64,000 bases of DNA from Clostridiales bacterium (lineage in GTDB: Bacteria > Bacillota > Clostridia > Lachnospirales > Lachnospiraceae): positions 1-64,000 of the forward strand of contig JAAYPT010000072.1 of assembly GCA_012519695.1 (NCBI GenBank). Reading direction: 5' to 3'. Below are positions 43,950 through 53,202 of the stretch, piece by piece. Position numbers and translations under genes: made by a program. The number at the start of each line of letters is the position of its first letter. Position 1 is the first letter of the stretch. Below the pieces are notes generated by a model, which searched no databases, was not told where the DNA came from, and saw only the letters and a list, made by a program, of their open reading frames with translations.

Positions 43950-44918
43950 ATGAGATTAAAAATTATTGGTACTGGAAGCTATCTTCCAGAAAAAATTGCA
44001 ACAAATGACCATATGGCACAACTGGTAGAAACCAATGATGAATGGATTAGTACTCGTACCGGAATCAAACAACGTCACTTAGTTTCTTCTCCAGAGGAAA
44101 ACACTACTTATATGGCAATTCAGGCTGCCAAAAAAGCACTTGCAGATTCTGGATTACAGGCGGAAGATATTGATGTTATTTTGGTAGCAACTGTTTCTAG
44201 CGACTATGTTACTCCTAGTACTGCATGCATGGTGCAAAAAGAGCTTGGTGCTTCCCATGCCGTTTCTTTCGACATTAACGCTGCCTGCGCCGGCTTTTTG
44301 TTTGGTCTTAACACCGTAGATGCCTATTTTCGGTGTGGAGTATATCAGACAGCTCTTATCATCGGTGTGGAAACACTTTCTAAAATTGTAGACTGGTCAG
44401 ACCGTTCTACCTGTGTACTCTTTGGTGACGGTGCCGGTGCTGTTATAGCAAAAGCAGACGAATCCGGTATGATTGCCTGTCTGCAAGGCTCTGACGGAAC
44501 TCATGCGGAAGTATTATCCTGTAAGGCTCGTAGTAATAACAATCCTTACATTTCTACCGATAAAAATCTGGACTATGTTTTTATGAATGGACAGGAAGTG
44601 TTTAAGTTTGCTGTCAGAAAAGTTCCTGAATGTTTAAACCTTTTATTGGAACAAGCAAATTTAACCTTAGAGGATGTGGATTATTATTTGCTTCATCAGG
44701 CAAATTACCGTATTTTAACCTCTATTGCCAAAAAGTTACATCTTCCAATGGATAAGTTTCCTTCTAATGTGGATCGTTGCGGAAATACTTCAGCTGCCAG
44801 CATTCCGATTTTATTAGATGAGCTGAATCATAAAGGTGTTTTAAAGGAAGGTTCTATTTTATTCCTTTCTGGCTTTGGTGCCGGACTTACCTGGGGTGCT
44901 GCTCTTTTAAAATGGTAA
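43950..44918 (+). CDS. fabH: 3-oxoacyl-ACP synthase III
   Basis: A 322-residue ketoacyl synthase. The triad is Cys113 (NAACAGF), His249 (LLHQAN) and Asn279 (CGNTSAAS), in normal spacing; DEWISTRTGI near the N-terminus is also typical. It starts fatty acid synthesis by condensing acetyl-CoA or a branched acyl-CoA with malonyl-ACP. The start is taken at 43950, with AGGATGG upstream; the in-frame ATG 12 bases earlier overlaps that site. Unusually it stands alone rather than in a fab cluster, but has a FabT-like operator, so it is probably controlled with the rest of the pathway. Confidence 0.95.
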   Translation: MRLKIIGTGSYLPEKIATNDHMAQLVETNDEWISTRTGIKQRHLVSSPEENTTYMAIQAAKKALADSGLQAEDIDVILVATVSSDYVTPSTACMVQKELGASHAVSFDINAACAGFLFGLNTVDAYFRCGVYQTALIIGVETLSKIVDWSDRSTCVLFGDGAGAVIAKADESGMIACLQGSDGTHAEVLSCKARSNNNPYISTDKNLDYVFMNGQEVFKFAVRKVPECLNLLLEQANLTLEDVDYYLLHQANYRILTSIAKKLHLPMDKFPSNVDRCGNTSAASIPILLDELNHKGVLKEGSILFLSGFGAGLTWGAALLKW

Positions 44919-45004
44919 TTTAATTTGGTTGCTATTTCTCTGTTTAACGTGTATACTATGGGTAATGAGCCTATAGGTTCTGCATACTACACAGGAGGAA
45001 TAAT

Positions 45005-45877
45005 ATGAGTAACTATATCATTTCAACCGATAACACTACCGACCTTCCAAAGGAATATATTGAGGAACATCAGCTTCCTTTGCTATATATGCCATGTATT
45101 TTGAATGGAGAAACTTTTGATGCCGAACATGAACTTCCGATAAAGGATTTCTATCAGGCAATCCGTGATGGTGCATTACCTACAACTGCGCAAGTCAATC
45201 CAACAGTTGCCAAAGATGCATTTTTAAAACTAATGGAAACCCATGATTGCGATATTTTGCATCTTGCTTTTTCCTCTGGCTTAAGCGGTACTTACAATAG
45301 TTGCCGTCTGGCTGCTGAGGAATTAGAAGAAGAAAATGCTCCCCATAAAGTAATTGTTATTGATACTTTATGTGCTTCTATGGGAGAAGGACTTTTGGTA
45401 CACAAGGCTTTAGAGAACCAAAAGAACGGCATGTCCTTAGAAGAAAATGCAAAATGGGTAGAAGAACATAAATTAAATCTGGTACATGTTTTCACCGTTG
45501 ATGACTTGAATCACCTTTACCGCGGTGGTAGAGTCTCTAAGACAGCTGCCGTTGTGGGAACTATGATAAGCTTAAAACCGATTCTTCATGTAGATGATGA
45601 AGGACATTTAATTCCTATTGCAAAGTCTCGCGGTAGAAAGAAATCTTTGCAGGCTCTGTTAGATTACATGGACAGTCATATGGGTAGCTATCGTGATAAG
45701 AACGATATTGTCTTTATCAGTCACAGTGATGCTTTAGAAGACGCACAGTTTATTGCATCTGAAGTAGAAAAACGTTTTGGAATTTCTAAGTCCCTCATTA
45801 ATTATATTGGACCTACCATCGGCGCACACACGGGTGTAGGTACTGTAACATTATTCTTTATGGGTGATGAACGATAA
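45005..45877 (+). CDS. DegV family fatty-acid-binding protein
   Basis: A 290-residue DegV protein. ISTDNTTDLPKEY at the N-terminus, the TTAQVNP loop, LAFSSGLSGTYNS and DTLCASMGEG are the family's lipid-binding segments. DegV proteins (FakB) bind single fatty acids and present them to the kinase FakA for incorporation into phospholipid. Position just downstream of fabH supports a lipid role. AGGAGG precedes the ATG; a terminator follows. Confidence 0.93.
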   Translation: MSNYIISTDNTTDLPKEYIEEHQLPLLYMPCILNGETFDAEHELPIKDFYQAIRDGALPTTAQVNPTVAKDAFLKLMETHDCDILHLAFSSGLSGTYNSCRLAAEELEEENAPHKVIVIDTLCASMGEGLLVHKALENQKNGMSLEENAKWVEEHKLNLVHVFTVDDLNHLYRGGRVSKTAAVVGTMISLKPILHVDDEGHLIPIAKSRGRKKSLQALLDYMDSHMGSYRDKNDIVFISHSDALEDAQFIASEVEKRFGISKSLINYIGPTIGAHTGVGTVTLFFMGDER

Positions 45878-45899
45878 ACAAATGAACAACACACAAAAT

Positions 45900-45925
45900 G
45901 AGCGATAACAGTTTTGTTATCGCTC
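45900..45925 (+). terminator. degV terminator
   Basis: A 10-bp stem (GAGCGATAAC / GTTATCGCTC) with a 6-base loop followed by GTTCTTTATTT, 22 bases after degV. Confidence 0.8.
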
Positions 45926-45991
45926 GTTCTTTATTTACGCGAGTAGCAATGATGCCAGTAGCAATGAAAATCCTGTTTTTCTTATCGTTTC

Positions 45992-47911
45992 CTAATAAAT
46001 ATCTTCTGAATCAAAAATCGATTCAAACACTTCCTCTGTCATCAACTTATGTTTTTCATCCACATATCCCATTTTTTCTAACTGTGCAATGGTGTTCTTA
46101 CATGCCTTTGTTAAAATAATTCCGGTATATTCCACTGACCTTCCGTCTGCAATATCCCAGGTTGTAGTTGCATCCATTCCGTACTGCAAAAGATGTGCTC
46201 CCTTAGGTGGCGTATAGCAAATTGTCAGCGTATTTACATAAGTATTTTTTACACGTTCTTTTTCTCCATATGGATAAATACAATATGCACCTGACGCTAC
46301 ATCCTGTTTGAAAGCCTCTAACAGTTCTTGTGCATCCTCCGTAGAAATATCTATACTTTGAAAGTTACATTCATCATCTACCCAATCAAAACAACTACCG
46401 CTTTGAAGTTCTATATTTCCATACTGCTCGGTAAAATAGTATGTCATATAATCCTCATAATTTGCTTCCTGTTCCTGCAATTCCTTTACCACGGAGCCTT
46501 TTTCCTTTACATAGTAATCGTCTATTGGCAGATTATAACTCCAGGTCTGCTTTTTCCCTTTTTTCGTAATATACGTCATATCTACCATCAGATAGTTGCA
46601 TTCATTTTTTCCATAGTATTTTCTAAAATACTGCTGATACTCATCTTTCGATGCTATTATGTTTTTTTGCAATTTAATATTTTCTTTTATTTTTTCCGGT
46701 TCTGTGATATAACGCTGATAGCTTCCCTGTACATACACTTCTGCCACATCTTCTGCTTTTGGCAACTGTTTTTCCAACTGAAATACATCCGTTTCTAAAC
46801 TTCCCAGGAATAAAATCATTAACACTACAAGTATTCCGCTTTGTGCCACCAATCCCTTATTAAAAATCTTAAACTGCTTTTCAATAATCATTTCGATTCC
46901 AAAAAATGACAGTACTCCTACCACAATCCAACACCCCAGTAATACCGGAAATGCCTTTCCCATTAACACCTTTTCGGTAAAAAATGTTGTCTGCACAAGC
47001 TCTCCTGTCAATCCTGCGCACAGAATCGCTCCAAACCATCTTACCACCGGTTTTATCCAAGAAATCACTATCATATCTCCTGCACATTCCATCTGTCTTT
47101 TTCGATAAATGATAAGGGCTACTACTGCAAATATTACTCCTGCCAAAACATACCATTTTAAACAGGACATTCCCTCTATGGTTGGCAATTTCAGTCCCGC
47201 ACCTTCCGGATAGACTACTCCCACTTTTTCTCTAAAATATTCAAACGGAACCAAGCCTAAACCATAGACCTCATTATTTCCGGTAAATCCATAAATCAAT
47301 GCCTGTCGCACCATATTCCAAATGCTCCAGATTCCCTTGTACATATAATTAATCAATACAAAATACGCGGGTGCTGCCACTATATTTCCTGTGAGCATAA
47401 CGCAAAAAACGCCCAGACTGTATGCAAAAAATGTCTCTCCTGTTACAATTCCAAGCCACTGCAACAAGTACTCCAAATGATTAATTCCGTTTCCAAACCA
47501 AATAAATACAGTAATCAGGAAAGAAACTAACTGGGGAACCAACATAAACAAAATACCGGATAAATAGTTTGTCACAAACAATTCTTCTCTACGCACAGGT
47601 AATGCATGAATCATATTTACGCTTCTGCTTGTATACAAGTAGGAAAATACAGCAACTGCACTGGAAATGGAAAAAATGAAGATCACCCATGCACTCATAG
47701 ACAAATCAAATCCATCCAAAGCATTGATTACTTTCATATAACTTTGTTCCGTAGCAGTTAATCCTGCCCCATTATAATTTCTTAAATTAAAATAGGAATA
47801 AATGGGCATACTCCAAATACAAAGTATACTGTACAACACCCAAATAGGCCAAAAATGAGTTATATTTTTCCGAAATATTGTCCGATTAAAAAAGGATATC
47901 TTTGACCGCAT
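45992..47911 (-). CDS. ABC-2-type transporter permease
   Basis: A 639-residue membrane protein. The start is placed at 47911, after GGAGGAG, so it overlaps the end of the ATPase gene by 26 bases. About ten hydrophobic segments fill residues 15-375; the last 260 residues form a hydrophilic, Gln/Tyr-rich domain, probably extracytoplasmic (LPKAEDVAEVYVQGSYQRYITEP...). This layout resembles YtrC/D-like or multidrug export permeases of Firmicutes. Substrate unknown. Confidence 0.75.
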   Translation of the reverse strand: MRSKISFFNRTIFRKNITHFWPIWVLYSILCIWSMPIYSYFNLRNYNGAGLTATEQSYMKVINALDGFDLSMSAWVIFIFSISSAVAVFSYLYTSRSVNMIHALPVRREELFVTNYLSGILFMLVPQLVSFLITVFIWFGNGINHLEYLLQWLGIVTGETFFAYSLGVFCVMLTGNIVAAPAYFVLINYMYKGIWSIWNMVRQALIYGFTGNNEVYGLGLVPFEYFREKVGVVYPEGAGLKLPTIEGMSCLKWYVLAGVIFAVVALIIYRKRQMECAGDMIVISWIKPVVRWFGAILCAGLTGELVQTTFFTEKVLMGKAFPVLLGCWIVVGVLSFFGIEMIIEKQFKIFNKGLVAQSGILVVLMILFLGSLETDVFQLEKQLPKAEDVAEVYVQGSYQRYITEPEKIKENIKLQKNIIASKDEYQQYFRKYYGKNECNYLMVDMTYITKKGKKQTWSYNLPIDDYYVKEKGSVVKELQEQEANYEDYMTYYFTEQYGNIELQSGSCFDWVDDECNFQSIDISTEDAQELLEAFKQDVASGAYCIYPYGEKERVKNTYVNTLTICYTPPKGAHLLQYGMDATTTWDIADGRSVEYTGIILTKACKNTIAQLEKMGYVDEKHKLMTEEVFESIFDSEDIY

Positions 47912-48785
47912 AATCTGCTCCTCCCATTTCATATATAAAAATTTCCTCCAATGTTAATGGGAGTACGTCTATAAATAATGGTTTCATTTTTTCTAATTCT
48001 GCTTTTGCCTGCTCCGGATTCCCCTTCACAATTAAAGTATATACCCTTCCGGTATTACTCATATGCATAACCTCAAAATTCTCCGGTAACACCGGCATTC
48101 CCTGTTCAAACGCTACCTGAACCTTTGATACATTTCCCTGCAATTCACATAAAGAATGTTCCAAAATCACCTGACCTTGATTCATGATTCCCACATAGTT
48201 GCAGACATCTTCTAATTCACGCAAATTGTGGGATGAAATGAGAACCGTCATTTCTTTTGCTACTACTTCACTCAAAATCAAACTCCACATTTGTCTGCGC
48301 ATTACCGGATCCAGTCCATCTACCGGTTCATCCAATACCAGTAATTCCGGACCGGCACACAAGGCTAACCACAATGCCACTTGTTTTTGCATTCCTTTTG
48401 ATAATTTTCGAATATGTCGCTTTACATCAATATTGGGGAAAAACTCTCTTAACCGTTCAAACAACTTTTCATTAAAATTGGGATAAATTCCCGCATAGAA
48501 CCGCTTCATTTCCAAGGTGTCTGCCTGCATAAAATAAAACAATTCATCCGGAATATATGCCATTTTACTCTTTACCGTATTATTTTCATATACAGGTTCT
48601 CCTGCCACACAAACAGTTCCCGCATCCGGTCGATATACTCCTGTAATATGGCGTATCAGTGTAGATTTTCCTGCCCCGTTTGGCCCTACCAGACCATAGA
48701 TAGAACCCTTGGGCACATGCATATTCGTTCCGTTCAAAGCACTGCAATCGTCAAATTTTTTCCATAAATTCTCTATTTGTACCAC
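47886..48785 (-). CDS. ABC transporter ATP-binding protein (YtrB type)
   Basis: An ATPase of about 299 residues. The preferred start is the GTG at 48785 (VVQIENLWKKF), which has AGAGGAG 9 bases upstream; a TTG at 48815 would add ten residues without a site. Walker A is GPNGAGKST, signature LSKGMQKQ and Walker B LLVLDEPVDGLDPVMR, followed by ISSHNLRELE. It pairs with the overlapping permease gene downstream. It follows directly on the NrdD-like gene. Confidence 0.88.
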   Translation of the reverse strand: MVQIENLWKKFDDCSALNGTNMHVPKGSIYGLVGPNGAGKSTLIRHITGVYRPDAGTVCVAGEPVYENNTVKSKMAYIPDELFYFMQADTLEMKRFYAGIYPNFNEKLFERLREFFPNIDVKRHIRKLSKGMQKQVALWLALCAGPELLVLDEPVDGLDPVMRRQMWSLILSEVVAKEMTVLISSHNLRELEDVCNYVGIMNQGQVILEHSLCELQGNVSKVQVAFEQGMPVLPENFEVMHMSNTGRVYTLIVKGNPEQAKAELEKMKPLFIDVLPLTLEEIFIYEMGGADYAVKDILF

Positions 48786-48815
48786 GCTGTTTTGCTCCTC
48801 TTTCTTCTCTTGCAA

Positions 48816-50015
48816 TCATATCATGTTTAAATCTATCGGCATTACTTCTAAATTATACAAACTTCCGTATAATTTCTCATAATCCCGCACTCGTTCTTCC
48901 ATATGGTTTAATACTTCTTTGGTAAATTCCTGTGTTTCCCCGGTAATAAAATCAGCATTTAACCATTTTGCGTTTTTCTGAGCTTCTCGAAGCCCCATAG
49001 CACCAATGGTAGAAAAGTGTTGTTGAAAATCTCCAAGATATCGTTTGGTATATGGATATAACCCTTCTTCTAATAACCTTGTAATCACATCACATTTGAT
49101 TTTTAATGCCCGTGCCGCTATATCCATCATTTCATCCAGCCGATAATAGAACTCTTCCTCGTCTTGAGAAACATATGCCATTTTAGGTATATTGATATTC
49201 ACAATGCCTATGGAACCTGTATTTTCATCCGTGCCAAAACTTTCTTTCGACTTTTCTCTTACCTGTCTCAAGTTAATGCGCAGTCTGGCACACATGGGCT
49301 GCACATCACCAAACTCCATGTCCTCTTGAATATCCTGCACCTGTTCTTCCATCATTATCTCTAGGAATGCGTGATTTATCATATCCATTTCCGGTTTACA
49401 CTCCTGATAGGTGAAGTCTATTTCCTTGCCCCCTACCATGGCAGGAAGCTGTGCGAGCTCCTCCGGTACTGCCCAATCCAAAATTATATTGGAAAATGAC
49501 AACTGCGTTCCCCAGCCTTTCATTCGATTTGCTTCACGGATAAAGGATTCTATGCAAGTTTTCACCTGTGTATAGGTTAATTCGTCCTTTTTTACAAAGG
49601 GGGCAAGATAGGTATCAAAGGAAAACAGAGCCTGAGGACCTGACCATTCACTCTGCATAATTTTCAAAAACCTGATTATCTGGCTGAAAAGTGCCGGTAA
49701 ATGTCTTGCAGGAGCAAACGTATTCTTGGGGTTGTCTCCCACAATTCCTTCCTGCACCAGTTTTCTTAACGACCAACCGGTACAATAACCGGTCAGCCTA
49801 GACAGGTCATGAATATAAATCTCCTTATTGCAATGCGCCTGCACAATCTCATCATCGTAAATTTCCGATAACCAGTAATCTGCTGCAATCTTACCTGCAT
49901 TGCTTAAAATCAGCCCTCCCACAGAATACATCAAGGCAGACTGTTCACTTTCCCAGCCTTCTGCCAATTTTCCATAACTCATGTTTTCCCACCTCTTTTC
50001 CTTGCCGCTGCTCAC
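48816..50015 (-). CDS. truncated class III ribonucleotide reductase (NrdD)-like protein
   Basis: A 399-residue protein clearly related to the N-terminal and core parts of anaerobic NrdD: EIYIHDLSRLTGYCTGWSL, NEWSG-type SEWSGPQALFSFDTYLAPFV, GWGTQLSFSNIILDW, TGSIGIVNINIPKMAY and YPYTKRYLGDFQQHFSTIG. Candidate catalytic cysteines Cys78 and Cys242 (PMCARLRI) remain. The region normally between EMDMIN and MCCRL is shortened by about 45 residues and the protein stops at LYNLEVMPIDLNMI. The zinc site and glycyl radical domain (about 200-300 residues) are therefore absent. The frame is intact, so this is a stable derivative or a remnant. It is followed at once by an ABC exporter. Confidence 0.75.
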   Translation of the reverse strand: MSSGKEKRWENMSYGKLAEGWESEQSALMYSVGGLILSNAGKIAADYWLSEIYDDEIVQAHCNKEIYIHDLSRLTGYCTGWSLRKLVQEGIVGDNPKNTFAPARHLPALFSQIIRFLKIMQSEWSGPQALFSFDTYLAPFVKKDELTYTQVKTCIESFIREANRMKGWGTQLSFSNIILDWAVPEELAQLPAMVGGKEIDFTYQECKPEMDMINHAFLEIMMEEQVQDIQEDMEFGDVQPMCARLRINLRQVREKSKESFGTDENTGSIGIVNINIPKMAYVSQDEEEFYYRLDEMMDIAARALKIKCDVITRLLEEGLYPYTKRYLGDFQQHFSTIGAMGLREAQKNAKWLNADFITGETQEFTKEVLNHMEERVRDYEKLYGSLYNLEVMPIDLNMI

Positions 50016-50051
50016 ATATCACTAATATTTTTATTATAGCAGACTTTCCTT

Positions 50052-51311
50052 CTATTTCATACTGTTTTCCAAATTCCGATATAATTCTACCGGTACAAAT
50101 GCCTTTACATAAATGCCATCGTCACGGTATTCTTCTTCCAAAAGTTCTCCATACTTACGAATAATGGTAAGCTGACCACCCTCACTATAAGGAAAGGTTC
50201 CCTCCAAAAGCTTTTTATCTTCTCTTAGGATTTCCTCTAAGGTCTCTTTAAACTTTGGAAGCCCTTCTCCGGTTCTTGCAGAAATCCGCAAAGTCTTATC
50301 TGCCTTAAAGTCATGCAAAATCTCCGGTTCTTCCACCTTATCCAACTTATTGAATAAGGTAATCACCTTCTTATCTTTTACACCAAGCATTTCCAATGTT
50401 TCGTATACAGTATGCATCTGCTTATCTTTCTGCGGATTGGAGGCATCCACCACATGAACAATCATATCTGCATATTTTGCTTCTTCCAGCGTACTTTTAA
50501 ATGCTTCTACCAAATGATGTGGTAATTTTCGTATAAATCCAACGGTATCTGTCAGCAATATCTCCTGTCCACTGTCTAACTTCAAACTTCGCGTAGTTGG
50601 ATCTAGGGTTGCAAATAATTTATCTTCTTCTAATACCTGAGCATTGGTTAATGTATTAAGTAATGTAGACTTTCCTGCATTGGTATACCCTACAATCGCC
50701 GCCACTTTTGTCTGGTTACGGCTTCTCTGTCCTCTGGTGACTTCTCTGTGCTTTCGCACCTCTGCCAATTCACGATTTAACTGAGCAATGCGGGTCTTAA
50801 TAAGACGTCTGTCCATCTCCAGTTTCTTTTCTCCCGGTCCTCTGGTTCCGATTCCACCGCCCAGTCGTGAAAGGGAGATTCCTAAGCCTGTCAATCTGCT
50901 AAGTCGGTATTTGAGCTGTGCCAGTTCTACCTGAATCTTACCTTCACTAGTGGATGCCCGTGCCGCAAAAATATCCAAAATAATCAATGTTCGATCCATA
51001 ACTTTGGTATCTAACACATCTTCGATATTTCGTATCTGTGCCGGTGTCAATTCATCATCGCAGACAATTCCAGTTGCTTCAAATTCCTCTATCATTTGTC
51101 GTAATTCCTGTAACTTTCCGGTTCCCACATAAGTTCCCGGATGAATGGACTCTCTGCTTTGAATGGCAGTTCCCACTACCTGAGCACCTGCTGTTTTAAC
51201 TAATTCTGCCAATTCTAATAAAGAATCTTCTGTGTCATCTCCATCATTTAAACTGACACCTACCAAAATTACTTTTTCTTCTATATCTTCTATTTTAATT
51301 GGTTCTTTCAT
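50052..51311 (-). CDS. hflX: ribosome-associated GTPase HflX
   Basis: A 419-residue GTPase. The N-terminal HflX domain (VGTAIQSRESIHPGTYVGTGKLQEL) is followed by the glycine-rich linker RLGGGIGTRGPGEKKLE and a GTP-binding domain with GYTNAGKST (G1), DTVGFIRKLP (G3) and NKLD (G4). HflX splits stalled or stressed 70S ribosomes. Its neighbour on the same strand is an antibiotic-responsive ABC-F protein, another ribosome factor. A 13-bp tandem repeat lies in the gap between the two. Confidence 0.95.
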   Translation of the reverse strand: MKEPIKIEDIEEKVILVGVSLNDGDDTEDSLLELAELVKTAGAQVVGTAIQSRESIHPGTYVGTGKLQELRQMIEEFEATGIVCDDELTPAQIRNIEDVLDTKVMDRTLIILDIFAARASTSEGKIQVELAQLKYRLSRLTGLGISLSRLGGGIGTRGPGEKKLEMDRRLIKTRIAQLNRELAEVRKHREVTRGQRSRNQTKVAAIVGYTNAGKSTLLNTLTNAQVLEEDKLFATLDPTTRSLKLDSGQEILLTDTVGFIRKLPHHLVEAFKSTLEEAKYADMIVHVVDASNPQKDKQMHTVYETLEMLGVKDKKVITLFNKLDKVEEPEILHDFKADKTLRISARTGEGLPKFKETLEEILREDKKLLEGTFPYSEGGQLTIIRKYGELLEEEYRDDGIYVKAFVPVELYRNLENSMK

Positions 51312-51346
51312 AGATTTACGCCTTTCTTTTCTGTTTATTTATTCTG

Positions 51347-51410
51347 CTTATTCACTTTACTTACTCACTTTACTTACTCACTTTGCTTACTCATTTTACT
51401 GTTCATTTTA
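51347..51410. repeat. 13-bp tandem repeat, about five copies
   Basis: Units CTTATTCACTTTA, CTTACTCACTTTA, CTTACTCACTTTG and CTTACTCATTTTA, then a 12-base CTGTTCATTTTA, follow head to tail. The last unit includes the stop codon of the ABC-F gene. On the minus strand the repeat lies in the 5' flank of hflX. Copy number could vary between strains. Confidence 0.8.
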
Positions 51411-52943
51411 TAAACGCACGATATTTGTTTTTACTTTTTCCACAAAGGTTTTATCATGTTCCACCAGAATCATTGTGGGGCGATATTTTATTATCAGTTC
51501 CTCTAATTGTATTCTGGAAAAAATATCAATAAAATTAAGGGGTTCATCCCAAATATATACATGGGCATGGTCGCATAAGCTTCGTGCCAGCAGTACTTTT
51601 TTCTTCTGACCTTCCGAAAAATCTTCCATTCGTTTTTCAAAGTGTCCTCTGGCAAAGTCCATTTTCCGCAAAAATTGCTTAAATAATGTTTCATCCACCT
51701 TTTCTGCTACAATATAGTCTTGCATCTTTCCATGCAAATGGGAGGTATCCTGTGAAACATAGGAAATCTTAAGTCCGCTTGCTACTTCCAGCAATCCCGT
51801 ACTTTTTAACTGTTCTTTCCTTGTGGAAATTTCTTCTTGCTCTCTCAATTGTTTATCGGCTGCTTCTAATATTGCCTTAAGCACCGTAGACTTTCCACAG
51901 CCATTTTTTCCTTCTAATACCAGACACTCTCCCTGCCGCAACTGAAAAGATATCTTTGACTGAACTTCTTTTTCCCCATAATATAAGGCAAGATTCTTTG
52001 CTTCTATCAGCAAATCCTTATGGTGCTTTTCCTGTACCAGTCGAATATTTTCCTTGGTTTCCACATTTTTTAACAGTTTTGATTTTTCTTCCAGTTCCTT
52101 TTCTCTTCGGCGTTCCAGGTTTTTTCTGCGACTTTGCATTCGTCTTGACTTTTCGCCCACATACGCTCTGGTATCAATGGATTTTTCATACTTCAATGAC
52201 TTCTTTCCTATTTTGGTGGACTCCACTTCATCTGCCCAATTTCCTGCCTGTCTTGCTGCTACGGTGAGTCTTCGAATGTCTTTCTTTAATCTTTTGTTTT
52301 CCGCCAATTCAAAGGCATCCTGACGTTCTTTATTTTCCCACCAACTTGAAAAATTACCAGCCACAATTTCAATATTATTTTTATTGATGGACAGCACATG
52401 GTCAATACACCCATCTAAAAACGTCCGGTCATGGGATACTAAAATAAATCCTTTTTTCCGTTTTAAATAAGCGCAGACAATCGCTCTGGCTTCCATATCC
52501 AAATGGTTGGTGGGCTCATCAATTAACATAAAATGATTTTCCTTTAAAAATAATACTGCTAACAATACCTTTGTCTGTTCTCCATGACTTAAGGTATCAA
52601 AAGGACGAAACCACACATCTTCACTTCCCTGCAAATAAGACCATTCTCTGCACAGTTCCCAGAACTCATATTGGGGATATATTTCTTCTACCACCTCTAT
52701 GGTCTGTTTCGTTTTATCTTTTACTTCGTACGGAAAATAATCAAACGCTACACTTTGGGAAATAGTTCCCCGATATTCATATTTTTCCAAAAGCAAGTTC
52801 AAAAATGTGGTTTTTCCTCTTCCATTTCTTCCGATAAATCCTAACTTCCAATCTGTGTCAATCTGAAAAGACACATCCTCAAAAATATTTTCATAACTTC
52901 CTTCGTAATAAAATGTCAAATGACTTACATCTATTCTAGACAT
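51408..52943 (-). CDS. Lsa-type ABC-F ribosomal protection protein
   Basis: A 511-residue double-ATPase protein. It starts at ATG 52943 (SRIDVSHLTFYYEGSYENIFEDVSF), 10 bases after AAAGGAG. Walker A motifs are GRNGRGKTT (38-46) and GKNGCGKST; signatures are LSHGEQ and the unusual FSEGQKKK; Walker B is FMLIDEPTNHLD. The basic linker between the domains (about 190-300) fits the antibiotic-resistance domain. FQIDTDWKLGFIGRNGRGKTT and GNFSSWWENKERQDAFELAEN are characteristic of Lsa/CplR proteins, which displace lincosamides, streptogramin A and pleuromutilins from the ribosome. An attenuator-type leader supports antibiotic-inducible expression. Phenotype not demonstrable here. Confidence 0.88.
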   Translation of the reverse strand: MSRIDVSHLTFYYEGSYENIFEDVSFQIDTDWKLGFIGRNGRGKTTFLNLLLEKYEYRGTISQSVAFDYFPYEVKDKTKQTIEVVEEIYPQYEFWELCREWSYLQGSEDVWFRPFDTLSHGEQTKVLLAVLFLKENHFMLIDEPTNHLDMEARAIVCAYLKRKKGFILVSHDRTFLDGCIDHVLSINKNNIEIVAGNFSSWWENKERQDAFELAENKRLKKDIRRLTVAARQAGNWADEVESTKIGKKSLKYEKSIDTRAYVGEKSRRMQSRRKNLERRREKELEEKSKLLKNVETKENIRLVQEKHHKDLLIEAKNLALYYGEKEVQSKISFQLRQGECLVLEGKNGCGKSTVLKAILEAADKQLREQEEISTRKEQLKSTGLLEVASGLKISYVSQDTSHLHGKMQDYIVAEKVDETLFKQFLRKMDFARGHFEKRMEDFSEGQKKKVLLARSLCDHAHVYIWDEPLNFIDIFSRIQLEELIIKYRPTMILVEHDKTFVEKVKTNIVRL

Positions 52944-53202
52944 ATCCATCACACTCCTTTATGATGGCTGCCCCGTATTTCGACATACGTTCTGTTCTAT
53001 TTTTATCCTTTTTCATTTTATTGCACAACTTTGCCAAGTGCGTTTCCTTAGCAAAGTGTTTTGTATGCAATGGAACGCAATTTTCTATTGCATACAAAAA
53101 GAGATGTAAGAACTTCTTACATCTCTTTACTACTTCGTGATAAAAGATATTAGAATTTCCTGCCAAACGGGACATACCAATGTACTCCAACAAAGAGGGC
53201 AT
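52936..53202 (-). CDS. candidate upstream ORF in the lsa-type gene leader
   Basis: An open frame from ATG 53202 (or ATG 53175, SRLAGNSNIFYHEVVKR) runs through the attenuator hairpin and the structured repeat. It ends at TAG 52936-52938, overlapping the ABC-F start by 8 bases. GGAG lies 11 bases before 53202 and another 9 bases before 53175. Only the early part looks peptide-like; the rest is read from structured RNA, so a shorter functional leader peptide with ribosome stalling is also possible. Its role as a regulatory uORF is inferred from other ABC-F leaders. Confidence 0.35.
   Translation of the reverse strand: MPSLLEYIGMSRLAGNSNIFYHEVVKRCKKFLHLFLYAIENCVPLHTKHFAKETHLAKLCNKMKKDKNRTERMSKYGAAIIKECDGYV
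53028..53099 (-). repeat. terminator-tail structured repeat, copy C (ABC-F leader)
   Basis: A short copy of the element at 39153 holding only the two hairpins: 53084-53099 with 53059-53074 (loop again containing AATTGCG) and 53051-53057 with 53028-53034 (16-base loop ending AAGTGCGTTTCCTTA on the plus strand). Both stems have different bases from copies A and B yet remain paired. It begins at the U-tract of the attenuator terminator. Confidence 0.75.
53098..53128 (-). terminator. attenuator terminator in the ABC-F leader
   Basis: AAAGAGATGTAAG pairs with CTTACATCTCTTT (13 bp, 5-base loop) and is followed on the minus strand by TTTTTGTATG. It lies 155 bases ahead of the ABC-F start, inside its own transcript, so must be overcome for expression. 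Confidence 0.8.
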
